Positions 1 to 8,341 of a DNA stretch of 31,969 nucleotides are shown here, piece by piece (within the stretch, counting starts at the first letter, position 1; the number at the start of each line of letters is the position of its first letter). Both the position numbers and the translations under genes were made by a program. A model generated the notes under the pieces. The model ran no database searches, had not been told where the DNA came from, and was given only the letters and a program-made list of their open reading frames with translations. This DNA comes from Sphingosinicella sp041621755 (GTDB lineage Bacteria; Pseudomonadota; Alphaproteobacteria; Sphingomonadales; Sphingomonadaceae), in NCBI GenBank assembly GCA_041621755.1, contig JBFKAE010000015.1:1-31969 (forward strand), written 5' to 3'.

Positions 1-576
1 CACATCGACGATAAAGATCGACAATCCATCGGACCGGCGTTTCACGTCTTCCAAAGCAGTTGTGCGAGCCAGCAGGATCATAAGATCCGAATGCTGGATA
101 CGGCTGATCCACACTTTCTGTCCTGACACGACATAACGGTCGCCCTTGCGCACCGCTCGGGTCTTGAGTTTGGTGGTATCGGTGCCCGTACCCGGCTCCG
201 TTACGGCCATGGACTGGAGACGCAGTTCGCCGCTGGCAATTCTGGGAAGATAGAGTTGCTTCTGCTTCTCCGAACCATGTCGTAATAACGTACTCATATT
301 GTACATTTGGCCGTGGCAGGCACCCGAATTTCCGCCGGACCGGTTGATTTCTTCCATAACGACCGATGCTTCGGTCAATCCCAGCCCGGACCCGCCGTAG
401 GCTTCCGGGATAAGCGCCGCCATCCACCCGGCCTGCGTCAGCGCGGACACAAACTCTTCCGGGTACCCGCGCTCGGCATCGATACGGCGATGATATTCGT
501 CGGGAAATCTGGCGCATAAAGCGCGGACCGCATCTCGGATGTCCACGAATTCATCGGCTTGTCTGGAGTCTGGCAT
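1..576 (-). CDS. Acyl-CoA dehydrogenase, N-terminal part (runs off window)
   Basis: Flavin-dependent alpha,beta-dehydrogenation of an acyl-CoA thioester is the family role. Reading from the ATG at 576, the first 192 residues are visible and remain in frame to the window edge. They contain the helical N-terminal domain (PEAYGGSGLGLTEASVV and a GGNSGACHGQMYN stretch) and the start of the middle domain (MAVTEPGTGTDTTKLKTRAV, then VVSGQKVWIS), which are typical FAD and substrate contact segments. The catalytic glutamate lies beyond the edge. An AGGA sits 9 nt before the ATG. The gene follows the MaoC-like gene by 22 nt, so it is probably the last visible gene of the same operon. A dehydrogenase next to a hydratase fits beta-oxidation-like side-chain removal. 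The substrate cannot be told from sequence. Confidence 0.9.
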   Translation of the reverse strand, partial: MPDSRQADEFVDIRDAVRALCARFPDEYHRRIDAERGYPEEFVSALTQAGWMAALIPEAYGGSGLGLTEASVVMEEINRSGGNSGACHGQMYNMSTLLRHGSEKQKQLYLPRIASGELRLQSMAVTEPGTGTDTTKLKTRAVRKGDRYVVSGQKVWISRIQHSDLMILLARTTALEDVKRRSDGLSIFIVDV

Positions 577-598
577 TATCGAAAATCCTGTTATGTTT

Positions 599-1462
599 TT
601 ATCCAAGGCGAACGGTGGCGCGCATGCACAAATTGTCTTGCTCATCGCAGGCAAACAGCGTTACGCCATGATTGCCGTCCATTGATCCTCCGACGTAAAA
701 AACGTCCGTATCAAAAATTGGCCTGACCGCACGGAAGGTGAAACGGACGATCACACTATCGGGCCTGTGCGCCAGAAACGCTTGCAGCATCATCGTCGCA
801 ATCAACGGACCATGGACGACCAGCCCGGGATAGCCTTCGACATCCATGGCGTATGGCCTGTCGAAATGAATCCGGTGAGCGTTGAAGGTAAGAGCTGAAT
901 AGCGGAACAGCAGAACGGGATCAGGCCGGATTTGAAGTTTCCATTCCGCATCAGATGGCGCGCGTTCCGCTGCGAGCGGCAGGGAAACCCGCGATGCGGC
1001 TTCACGATATGCCAGAGTCTGCTGTTCGCTCAGCACTGGCCCCGACGTATCTTCAATTTTATGTTCGACTTTCACAAACACAAGATTGCCGGTTCTGCCC
1101 TGTTTGGATTCGACGGCTGTGATGGTCGATTGAAGCTGGATATTTTCGCCAATCCTGAGCGGTTTATGAAACGCGATATCACTGCCTGCCCACATACGCC
1201 GGGGCAGCGGCACGGGCGGAAGAAAACTCCCGCGACGGGCGTGACCATCCTCGCCCAGCGCGGACTGGGGCGTGAAATCCTGAAAATATAACCAATGGCC
1301 AAGCAGCGGTATCGGCTGGCCCGCCTCGGTTGACACCTCGCCATTCGATAGCAGCGCCGCTAGACCATGCATCGGTTCTGCTGCAGCGATCTGGCTTCGG
1401 CTTCGGACCCGCCCTATCCAGTCGGTAAGCGCGGGGTGCGTACGCGTGGGATCATCAGGCAT
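599..1462 (-). CDS. MaoC/FAS1-like double hot-dog hydratase (HTD2 / mesaconyl-CoA hydratase type)
   Basis: 287 residues, the length of the two-hot-dog hydratase/dehydratase family that includes HTD2 and mesaconyl-C4-CoA hydratase. The N-terminal half is the FAS1-like dehydratase domain (PLPRRMWAGSDIAFHKPLRIGE, residues ~84-106). The C-terminal half carries the hydratase signature RYSALTFNAHRIHFDRPYA (~187-205) with N194, H196, H199 and D201, followed by GYPGLVVHGPL. It should reversibly hydrate or dehydrate an unsaturated acyl-CoA in the cytoplasm. The ATG at 1462 is preceded by AGGAAGG. The neighbouring acyl-CoA dehydrogenase downstream would supply or use the enoyl-CoA. Assignment to the family is firm; the substrate is not known. 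Confidence 0.88.
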   Translation of the reverse strand: MPDDPTRTHPALTDWIGRVRSRSQIAAAEPMHGLAALLSNGEVSTEAGQPIPLLGHWLYFQDFTPQSALGEDGHARRGSFLPPVPLPRRMWAGSDIAFHKPLRIGENIQLQSTITAVESKQGRTGNLVFVKVEHKIEDTSGPVLSEQQTLAYREAASRVSLPLAAERAPSDAEWKLQIRPDPVLLFRYSALTFNAHRIHFDRPYAMDVEGYPGLVVHGPLIATMMLQAFLAHRPDSVIVRFTFRAVRPIFDTDVFYVGGSMDGNHGVTLFACDEQDNLCMRATVRLG

Positions 1463-1545
1463 GCGCCTTCCTTCGTGTATTTCGCAGTCATACCTGTCCG
1501 TGCTTCAAACTGTGGCTTTGCGGCCTCTGTAAGCACGACAGGATA

Positions 1546-2550
1546 TTAGTGGTGATGGTCGCAAACAGGGCAGTCGGTCGCAGCAGCCAGTCGCGGCTTG
1601 TGTTCATAGTGATACTTACCCATCAGCTCCCACAATTCCGGCGATGTGAGTGGCTCGTCGATCCCGCTTAATTCCCGCCAGAGCGTGGCCATGTTGATGA
1701 TTACGCGTTCGGGATCGTCCCAATGGCCAAACGGCCCCCAGGCGATGTCGAAAGCAGCCTCGCGCCAGGGCATGCCGGCGTCATAGCGCTTCTTCCCTTC
1801 TGCATAAAAATACTGCAGATAATCGCGGAAATGCCTGACTTCGGCCTTGCCGCAAACCGGGCCATGACCGGGAACGATAATTTCGGACTCCCAGTTCAAA
1901 ATCGTATCGCATGCATTGATCCAGTTGCCGATAGGACCTGCCCATATCGCTGGATGGCCGCCGACGAACAGGATGTCGCCCGTATAGACGACACCATCGC
2001 CTGGAAGGTGCACCAGCATGTCGCTTGCCGTATGTGCCGGGCCGACATCGAGCAGCTGGACATCCTTGTCGCCAACCTTCAGCCATTTTTCGCCGCTGAA
2101 AGTTTCCGAAACCGGCGGGTGGGTTATGCCGGCATGGTCGAAATGCCCGAAAACTTCAGTAATGAAACGCTTCCCCATGCTACCTTCGGGCAGGCTGGCC
2201 GCAACGTTGACCAGCCGGTCGCCGCCATCTTCCTCCAGCCGTTCAGCCACGACGTGTGTCGTGATGATGCGGGCATCCTTCACCAACGAATTGCCGAAGG
2301 TATGATCGCCATTGGCATGGGTATTGACCAGCGTATCGATCACGCGCGCACTGGGGACTGCATCGCGCATGGTTATCAGCATTTCGTCGGTCAGTTTAAG
2401 ATCGAACAGCGTATCGACCAGCAGCGATTCCTCGCCGTCGGTAATCAGCCCTGCATTGCTCCAGCCCCAGCTGCCATCAGGCTGAATATAGGCCCATACA
2501 TCTTTGCCAACTTCATGAAGACCTTTTGTAAAGTTCCAGCTTCCGGTCAT
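1546..2550 (-). CDS. MBL-fold metallo-hydrolase with HxNxDH motif
   Basis: 334 residues. The metallo-beta-lactamase fold is shown by the metal motif NTHANGDHTFGN (H78, N80, D82, H83), then PAHTASD (H173), YTGDILF (D192) and VPGHGPV (H229). The usual second histidine of HxHxDH is asparagine here. The protein ends in an odd CPVCDHHH tail that could bind metal. Family members hydrolyse thioesters, lactones or other esters, or act as cyclases; the substrate cannot be assigned. The start ATG at 2550 overlaps the stop of the MFS gene by ATGA, so the two are translationally coupled. This argues for a role in the same pathway, for instance opening a lactone or releasing a CoA thioester (inference). 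Confidence 0.87.
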   Translation of the reverse strand: MTGSWNFTKGLHEVGKDVWAYIQPDGSWGWSNAGLITDGEESLLVDTLFDLKLTDEMLITMRDAVPSARVIDTLVNTHANGDHTFGNSLVKDARIITTHVVAERLEEDGGDRLVNVAASLPEGSMGKRFITEVFGHFDHAGITHPPVSETFSGEKWLKVGDKDVQLLDVGPAHTASDMLVHLPGDGVVYTGDILFVGGHPAIWAGPIGNWINACDTILNWESEIIVPGHGPVCGKAEVRHFRDYLQYFYAEGKKRYDAGMPWREAAFDIAWGPFGHWDDPERVIINMATLWRELSGIDEPLTSPELWELMGKYHYEHKPRLAAATDCPVCDHHH

Positions 2551-3872
2551 GTCGGTGTTACTCCTGATACGAGAGGATGGTGAGGCTCGGGCTTTGGAGA
2601 CAAATAGCGGGAGCCGATGAAATAAAGCAGCACAGGGAACGGGAAGAAGCCCATGCCGACAAGTACACCGACCCGCAAAGGATTGGCGGCCCCATAGGCA
2701 AGCGCCGTATCGCTCGCAAAGCCGATCAGTAATGGCCCCAATCCGGCCCCGATCAGGTTCGAGGCAAAAAGCGTGAGTGAAATCGCGAGCGCGCGCATGT
2801 CAGGCGGAACAATATTCTGGACCAGTGCATAGACCGGTCCAAATCCACAGGTCAGGACGGCAAAACCTACAAACAGGCAGCCCATCGATAGCGGAAAGCT
2901 TGTGCTGAAGATCGCTGTCAGCAGGATCGGAAAGGCGATGATATAGGCACCGATCGGGATCCACAGCGCCCAGCGCTGGTCGCGCGCAAAGAATGGCCCG
3001 GCAATCATGCCGCCGAAGAAAATCCCGCACATGGATCCGATGCCATAGACCAGACCAAAACTTGTACCGATTTCACGCATGGAGAGATCAAAGTTGCGGG
3101 AAAAATAGGATGGCAGCCACTGGACGAGCCCGGTGATCGCAAACCCCGCAAACCCAAGCCCCGCCAGAAGGCACATGAAGGCCGGATTGCGCGCGATCAA
3201 TCGTAGTTCCGCACTGAACGGACGGCCGCTGCTTTTCCTATCCCCCTGATGCTGTTGCCGCATCGGCTCGGGAACAGTCATAAACAATAGCAAAGCCAGC
3301 ACGCCTCCGGCCGCACCGAAGATAAAGAATGTATCTCTCCAGCCAACCAGATCCGAAAGCCAGCCGCCCAGCGCGAAACCAAGCAGCGACCCCAGTGGCA
3401 TCCCGGCGGTGTAGAATGACAGAACACCAACGCGAAACCGCGGAGGCACGATATCACCCATCATCGAATGCGCTGGCGGAATACAGCCCGCCTCGCCCGC
3501 TCCCACGCCAATTCGTGCGAGCATAAGCTGCCAGAACTGCAGCGCGGCGCCGGTCAGCGCAGTCATGCCGCTCCAGATCACCACAGCAATACCAATGACA
3601 TTGCGGCGATTGCTGCGGTCTGCCAGACGCGCGATGGGAATGCCCACGATTGCGTAGGAAGCGGTAAAGGCGATCCCGGTCAACAGGCCGAGTTGCAGGT
3701 CACTGAGATCAAAATCCTGTTTGATCGACGGCAGCAACACGGCAAGCGCCATCCGATCGATATAGCTCAATACATGCGAGAGGAAGAGAAGACCCACGAT
3801 ATAAGCGAGGGCGGGGCGGCTGAGGCCCATGGCGGCTGGCGGACCCGCCACGTTCACAGGGTCATCCCGCAA
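2547..3872 (-). CDS. MFS transporter, spinster-like
   Basis: 441 residues with about twelve hydrophobic segments. The loop between TM2 and TM3 has the MFS motif PIARLADRSNRRNV (~80-93), and TM1 contains SYIDRMALAVLLPSIKQDF, typical of the spinster-like group often found in sphingomonad catabolic clusters. It should sit in the inner membrane and import (or export) the pathway substrate or an intermediate; together with the TonB receptor further right it could complete an uptake route. The start overlaps the end of the FAH-family gene by 11 nt and the stop overlaps the MBL gene, so it is an internal operon member. Direction of transport and substrate are unknown. Confidence 0.9.
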   Translation of the reverse strand: MRDDPVNVAGPPAAMGLSRPALAYIVGLLFLSHVLSYIDRMALAVLLPSIKQDFDLSDLQLGLLTGIAFTASYAIVGIPIARLADRSNRRNVIGIAVVIWSGMTALTGAALQFWQLMLARIGVGAGEAGCIPPAHSMMGDIVPPRFRVGVLSFYTAGMPLGSLLGFALGGWLSDLVGWRDTFFIFGAAGGVLALLLFMTVPEPMRQQHQGDRKSSGRPFSAELRLIARNPAFMCLLAGLGFAGFAITGLVQWLPSYFSRNFDLSMREIGTSFGLVYGIGSMCGIFFGGMIAGPFFARDQRWALWIPIGAYIIAFPILLTAIFSTSFPLSMGCLFVGFAVLTCGFGPVYALVQNIVPPDMRALAISLTLFASNLIGAGLGPLLIGFASDTALAYGAANPLRVGVLVGMGFFPFPVLLYFIGSRYLSPKPEPHHPLVSGVTPT

Positions 3873-4818
3873 CGACTTGATTCCTCAAAATGCCGATACC
3901 CTCGACCTCAAGCTCGACGACATCCCCCGATTCAAGGCGGCGTCCAATCTCCAGACCGCAGCCCGTGCCAACCGTACCCGATCCAAGCAGTTCGCCCACA
4001 TGCAGCGTTTCACTTTCTGAAACAAACGCAATCAGTTGCGCGAAACTCGTATTCATGGACGCCGTTGTTCCGCCGCCCCAGCGCGCGCCATTCACCCGCG
4101 CCTCCATCTTTGCGTCAGCCAGATTAAAGGCATCCGCCGTAACGATACACGGTCCGATGACATTGGCATTGTCGAAATCCTTGGACCTGCACGGACCAAG
4201 CGAGGCCATTTCATCATTTTGCGCATCGCGCGCGCTGAAATCATTGAAGATCGTGAAACCGAAGATGTAGCTCTCGGCCTCGGCCAGCGGAATATTCTTG
4301 CCCGTGCGGCCAATCACAGCTGCAAATTCAAGCTCGAAATCCATCCATGTCGAGAAATTCGGCCAGTGCACCACTGTGTCAGGACCGGTAAAAGCCAGCC
4401 GATTGCACTTGTACCAGAAGGGGCGCGTACGAAATAATTCGAGCCTGCGCTGTTGCTCGGGCGTGCGCTCGGAGCGCCCCATTGTACGGTTGCGACCATC
4501 AATCGCATTGGTGAGATGCTCTTCGAAGCACAGAAAATCACGCATCTGGACCGGTCGGGGCAAAGGCGCAATCAACTGCCCCCTCTCCTCCCGTTCGACG
4601 CAATCGGCGTCATCGGCATTGGATACCAGATCACGCACAAGATCCAGCGCCTCGCTGCCCGCTTCTATTAGCGCCTGCATTGACACGAAATTGGGGTTGG
4701 GCAGTCCGGTTGCGCGCTTGTGCGCAGACTGAAGATTCAGGATCCGCGCGTCGTCTTCGACCAGAACACCCAGTCGTTCGCCCCCGTCAAAACCTTCAAG
4801 ATAGGTTACCAGCTTCAC
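3862..4818 (-). CDS. Fumarylacetoacetate hydrolase (FAH) family protein
   Basis: 318 residues. The C-terminal FAH domain shows the divalent metal site DFELEFAAVIG (E162, E164), the family signature FTIFNDFSARDAQ (D193) and SKDFDNANVIGPCI (~212-225); SGTVGTGCGLEIGR lies near the end. Members hydrolyse C-C bonds of acylpyruvates such as fumarylacetoacetate or fumarylpyruvate, or decarboxylate or hydrate related diketo acids late in ring degradation. The start codon is GTG at 4818 and overlaps the NmrA-like gene stop as GTGA. Presence between an NAD(P)-binding protein and a carrier supports an aromatic or cyclic substrate pathway. The precise reaction (hydrolase or isomerase) cannot be told. Confidence 0.9.
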   Translation of the reverse strand: MKLVTYLEGFDGGERLGVLVEDDARILNLQSAHKRATGLPNPNFVSMQALIEAGSEALDLVRDLVSNADDADCVEREERGQLIAPLPRPVQMRDFLCFEEHLTNAIDGRNRTMGRSERTPEQQRRLELFRTRPFWYKCNRLAFTGPDTVVHWPNFSTWMDFELEFAAVIGRTGKNIPLAEAESYIFGFTIFNDFSARDAQNDEMASLGPCRSKDFDNANVIGPCIVTADAFNLADAKMEARVNGARWGGGTTASMNTSFAQLIAFVSESETLHVGELLGSGTVGTGCGLEIGRRLESGDVVELEVEGIGILRNQVVAG

Positions 4819-5708
4819 ACGCGCTCTCCTGCCGTTGCAGCCTTTCCGGCATTGTCCAACTTAAATTCCCGCGTAATCGCAGCAGCAAAACGACCCGCCT
4901 TGCGTCCAAGCACCATCTCCAGGACATTGCAATTTCCGGGCAAGCCGAAGCCGTCATAGTGACTATACATGGCCAACAGCTCCTCAGTCTGCCTGACATC
5001 GAAACCCCGTTGTTTCGCCCGGCTACGCGCAAATGCCTCCGCTGGCACCTGCCGGGCCACGATGTCTCCGCCAATTCTGGTCCTGAGGATCTGGGTCATA
5101 TCGATCGGCGTAAGCCGCTCGGCGCCTGCCAACTCGTAAGTCGCAAATTCATGACCGTCGCTCGTCAATATATTGGCCGCTGCCTCCGTCAGGTCGGGCA
5201 GATCGATCGGATTGAACAGGCTGTCCAGCCGGAACGGCGGCGTAAACGCCTCTGCCGATTGATCCAGAAACGTAAAACAGGTCTGCACATACATTGCAGG
5301 CTGCAGGATCGTCCAGATAAGCGGCGATTCCCTCAGCATCAGCTCCACTTGCGATTTGCGGAGGTGGTGAGGCATGGCTGGCGTCGGCGCATGCAGGACC
5401 GAATGATAGGTGAAACGCGCAATGCCTGCTTTTTGCGCTGCAGAGATGGCGTTGGCCGCAAACAGCCCCTCCTTATCATTGAAGACAGGCGGGATGAGAT
5501 GAATTGCACGCGACCCGGCAACAGCTTCCACAAGCTGGTCGACATTTTGAAGATCGGCAATGCGGGCGTTCTTGAATGCACCTGCCTGCTCGCGCCTCCG
5601 TACAATTGCGCGGACCGGCACACCTCTGCGCTCCAGTTCCGCCACCAAAGGCCTTCCCGTCCCTCCTCCGGCACCAAGGATGGCAATGGGCTCCATGTGA
5701 TCCACCAT
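4815..5708 (-). CDS. NmrA-like NAD(P)-binding atypical SDR
   Basis: 297 residues from the chosen ATG at 5708, which has AGGAG 6 nt upstream; a longer reading from 5852 has no ribosome site and would run through the divergent promoter. The N-terminus is a Rossmann loop, IAILGAGGGTGRPLV (~8-22), of the atypical SDR/NmrA type. RFTYHSVLHA (~100) and WTILQPAMYVQTCF (~145) match the conserved NmrA segments. There is no classical YxxxK active site that I could identify, so it may act as a reductase/isomerase or as a redox-sensing binding protein. It is the first gene of the minus-strand operon and overlaps the FAH gene by GTGA. Confidence 0.85.
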   Translation of the reverse strand: MVDHMEPIAILGAGGGTGRPLVAELERRGVPVRAIVRRREQAGAFKNARIADLQNVDQLVEAVAGSRAIHLIPPVFNDKEGLFAANAISAAQKAGIARFTYHSVLHAPTPAMPHHLRKSQVELMLRESPLIWTILQPAMYVQTCFTFLDQSAEAFTPPFRLDSLFNPIDLPDLTEAAANILTSDGHEFATYELAGAERLTPIDMTQILRTRIGGDIVARQVPAEAFARSRAKQRGFDVRQTEELLAMYSHYDGFGLPGNCNVLEMVLGRKAGRFAAAITREFKLDNAGKAATAGERV

Positions 5709-5836
5709 ATTTCTCTCTCCTGGATCGAGGTGGTGCCAGCCTGGCGGGTGGGACGCGCCCCCTCTTTGCGGGGGGTCGCTTGCCACCCGCTGTCGGCATG
5801 ATAGTCTCGCTGGAAAATAGCACTGGGGAGGATGCG
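5709..5836. promoter_or_regulatory. Divergent intergenic region with nested inverted repeat
   Basis: This 128-nt gap separates the NmrA-like operon (minus) from the first LAL regulator (plus), so it must carry both promoters. It holds an 8-bp perfect inverted repeat GCGGGTGG (5744-5751) / CCACCCGC (5783-5790), with an inner CCCCC / GGGGG pair around CTCTTTGCG. The regulator start is GTG at 5837 with GGGGAGG at 5825-5831. The repeat is a reasonable operator for the adjacent LuxR-type protein (inference). No clear -35/-10 could be fixed by eye. Confidence 0.5.
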
Positions 5837-8266
5837 GTGAAAAACTCCGCACGCACGGCGAAGACCGCGATGCTTAACCATCCTCTGCGCTCTGCAGAGG
5901 ATGCTGCACTATCGCTGCGCGTTACGCAGCCCGCGTGCAGCCGGGAGTTCATCGCCCGGCCTGCCCTCGACCAGGTGTTCCTTGCCCCGGGCTGGACCGC
6001 CCTGATCGCACCTTCAGGCTATGGCAAGACCCGTCAGGCGCTCCACTGGTATAATGACGTGCGCCTTGGCGGACATATGGCTCTGTGGATCAATTGCGGG
6101 ATGGATCGCGATTGGGACACCACGCTTGCGACTGTCGACAGACTATGTCGTGAAAACGGGGTGCGGGGTAGCCAGGACAATCCGCCGCTCGCACTGTTTA
6201 TGGACGATTGCGATGATGTCTTTCAGAGAAGTTCTGGAGCTGACCCCAGAGCGCTGCTGCAGAGCTTGCCGAAAACTTCCCGCATACTCACGACGGGACA
6301 ATATCAGGTGCCTGCCGACCATATCCTGACAGCCGATGATCTGCGACTGGATGACGCCGATGCTCTCGCTCTGTTTCGTAATCTGGAACCGGGAACCACT
6401 CCTGATGAAGCCACAAACATGGCGCTACGGGATGGCTGGGTACCAGCCATCAATATTGCAGTTACCGCAGCCGCCTGTGGCCAACCGGCGGATCAGGCCT
6501 TGTTGGCTGGCGATGGCATGCTTGTCCGACATTGGGCGAAGTGGCTGTCGGACGAGAGTCTGCGGACATTCATCGGCAGCCTGACAATATTGGAGCGTTG
6601 CGAAGTCGATCTCGCCGCCGTCGCATCGGGCTGCCCGAATGCCGGAAATCGCATCGACAACTATCGCCGTACGACGCCGTTTTTCCGGAATGAAACCATC
6701 ACGGAACTGGCGCGACACCATTTCGCCCCGTCAGCAGCCGAACAGAAACGCCTGCATACTCGCGTTGCCGACTGGCTGATCGATCAGGGGCGTGAACTTG
6801 ATGCCGTGCCGCATCTCATCGCCTGCGAACGGGCAGACACAGCCTGCGAGATACTGGACGGCAATCTGTTGTCGCTTATTGTCGGCGGCGATCTCCAGAG
6901 GGCCCTCGGCTGGCTTGATGCCATGGATCCCGATCTGATCGCCGCCCGGCCAAGCCTGAGCCTCGCGGCAGCACTCGCATTTGCCACCTCCGGCGACCGC
7001 GTTCAGGCCGATCGCTATTTACGCTATCACAGCACGGACGAGCGTTATGTCCTCGAGATGTTGCTTGCCACCCATGCTGACGATCCTGACAGCGTCCTGC
7101 GGTTTTGCGGTCTGATCCACTCGCGTGATCAGCTATCACCCATGTCGCGCATGTTTCTGCGTAACTGCGAAAAAATGGTGATGCAGAAGCAGGGCCGCTG
7201 GCCGACGCAGAGTATTGAAAACGAAGCCGATCTTCATTCTCTTGGCGGAGACTCTCTCCGATCATTTCAGGCCTATAGCTATGCCCTGTTCCGGCAAGCC
7301 ATATGGCATTTGCAGCAGGGACAGGCGCGGCGCGGAACTGAACTGCTGATACCGGCACTGACGCGTTCCGATGCTGCATTCGGCATAGTCTCTATACCTT
7401 CAATGTTGTTCGCCATGACGCTCGCTGGTGCATGGATGCAGATGGGGGATGTCGGAGCAGCCAGACAGGTGCTGCTGGGACGGCGACCAAACATGGAAAA
7501 TCACATCGTCCCCGGTGTCTGGAGCATCGGGATGATCGTTTTGGCCCGGCTGGCCATGAAACGGGGTGACGAACATCAAGGCATCGCGACACTCGAGCAG
7601 ATGCAAGCCAGAGCAGCAGAGCGTGACACTCCGGCGATCGAAGCCATGGCGATAGCTGAGCGTGTGCGCATGGAAATCACCATGGGCCGGTCGCCCGGCC
7701 TGCTCGATCGCGATCGATTGACCCAGATTTATGCCGCTGCGGTCGCTGTGCCGGTGAATGGCCCCCATATCCGGCTGGAGGCGCTCAAGGGTCTGGCACG
7801 GATTGCTTTAATCAACGGGGATGCGAAGGCATCGGAGAATTTCCTGCGTGAAGGCCAGCGCCTCGCAGCGAAACTGAATCGGCGATTGGACGGGCTGGAA
7901 TTTGCCCTTCTGCGCGGAACAGGCGCCGATATCTCTGAATTTCAGAACATTGATGCCGCTGACGCTGCTGAACTCCGCCACCGGGTCCATGCACGGCATC
8001 AGGATCAGCAGCACATGAAAAGCGTGAATTCCAGCGCATCGTCCGTCGTATCACTCACCGTGCGGGAACACGAGGTACTGGGTCTTCTCGAACAACATCT
8101 CTCGAACAAGGCGATTGCACGCGAACTGGACCTTGGACCCGAGACCGTCAAATGGCATGTCGCAAATTTGCTGGGTAAACTTGGCGCATCCGACCGCCTG
8201 CATGCCATTGAACGCGCAAGAGCCCTGGGCCTGCTACGTTTCCAGTTTGGCGATGCCCCCCTCTAA
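5837..8266 (+). CDS. ATP-binding LuxR-family regulator (LAL/MalT-type), first copy
   Basis: 809 residues from GTG 5837, chosen for its GGGGAGG site 5 nt upstream and because earlier starts overlap the divergent gene. Near the N-terminus is a Walker A loop, APSGYGKT (58-65), and a Walker B-like LALFMDDCDD (~116-125). The middle consists of alpha-helical TPR-like repeats, as in MalT. The C-terminus is a LuxR/GerE helix-turn-helix (740-800, LTVREHEVLGLL, then LSNKAIARELDLGPETVKWH). LAL proteins are cytoplasmic signal-binding transcription activators that use ATP to switch oligomeric state. Its position divergent from the catabolic operon and 68 nt before the Rieske gene makes it a likely activator of one or both. 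The inducer is unknown. Confidence 0.9.
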   Translation: MKNSARTAKTAMLNHPLRSAEDAALSLRVTQPACSREFIARPALDQVFLAPGWTALIAPSGYGKTRQALHWYNDVRLGGHMALWINCGMDRDWDTTLATVDRLCRENGVRGSQDNPPLALFMDDCDDVFQRSSGADPRALLQSLPKTSRILTTGQYQVPADHILTADDLRLDDADALALFRNLEPGTTPDEATNMALRDGWVPAINIAVTAAACGQPADQALLAGDGMLVRHWAKWLSDESLRTFIGSLTILERCEVDLAAVASGCPNAGNRIDNYRRTTPFFRNETITELARHHFAPSAAEQKRLHTRVADWLIDQGRELDAVPHLIACERADTACEILDGNLLSLIVGGDLQRALGWLDAMDPDLIAARPSLSLAAALAFATSGDRVQADRYLRYHSTDERYVLEMLLATHADDPDSVLRFCGLIHSRDQLSPMSRMFLRNCEKMVMQKQGRWPTQSIENEADLHSLGGDSLRSFQAYSYALFRQAIWHLQQGQARRGTELLIPALTRSDAAFGIVSIPSMLFAMTLAGAWMQMGDVGAARQVLLGRRPNMENHIVPGVWSIGMIVLARLAMKRGDEHQGIATLEQMQARAAERDTPAIEAMAIAERVRMEITMGRSPGLLDRDRLTQIYAAAVAVPVNGPHIRLEALKGLARIALINGDAKASENFLREGQRLAAKLNRRLDGLEFALLRGTGADISEFQNIDAADAAELRHRVHARHQDQQHMKSVNSSASSVVSLTVREHEVLGLLEQHLSNKAIARELDLGPETVKWHVANLLGKLGASDRLHAIERARALGLLRFQFGDAPL

Positions 8267-8303
8267 GGGGAGGGCAAGCTACGTACCGATGGCGATATGC
8301 ATT

Positions 8304-8341
8304 CATCCATAACTCTACTTGAGGATGGCTGGTTATGGATG
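8304..8341 (+). promoter_or_regulatory. Start-codon hairpin of the Rieske gene
   Basis: A 10-bp perfect inverted repeat, CATCCATAAC (8304-8313) and GTTATGGATG (8332-8341), flanks an 18-nt loop. The right arm contains the start ATG (8335-8337) and the loop contains the ribosome site GAGGA (8321-8325). In mRNA the start codon would be paired and the ribosome site exposed. This may be a translational control element (inference), or a DNA operator. Confidence 0.5.

Noticed and set aside
1723..2583. 286-residue plus-strand open frame
   Set aside because: Antisense to the MBL-fold hydrolase, whose metal motifs are unmistakable.
3468..4127. 219-residue plus-strand open frame
   Set aside because: Antisense shadow of the MFS and FAH genes with no recognisable family.
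4680..5801. 373-residue plus-strand open frame
   Set aside because: Antisense to the NmrA-like and FAH genes, which have clear homology and coupled starts on the other strand.
5576..5836. Upstream extension of the first LAL regulator (87 more residues)
   Set aside because: It would run antisense through the NmrA start and across the divergent promoter. GTG 5837 has a good GGGGAGG site and gives the usual protein length.
8256..8278. CCCCCCTCTAAGGGGAGGG run at the end of the first LAL regulator as a terminator
   Set aside because: The stem is imperfect, overlaps the stop codon and lacks a T-run.
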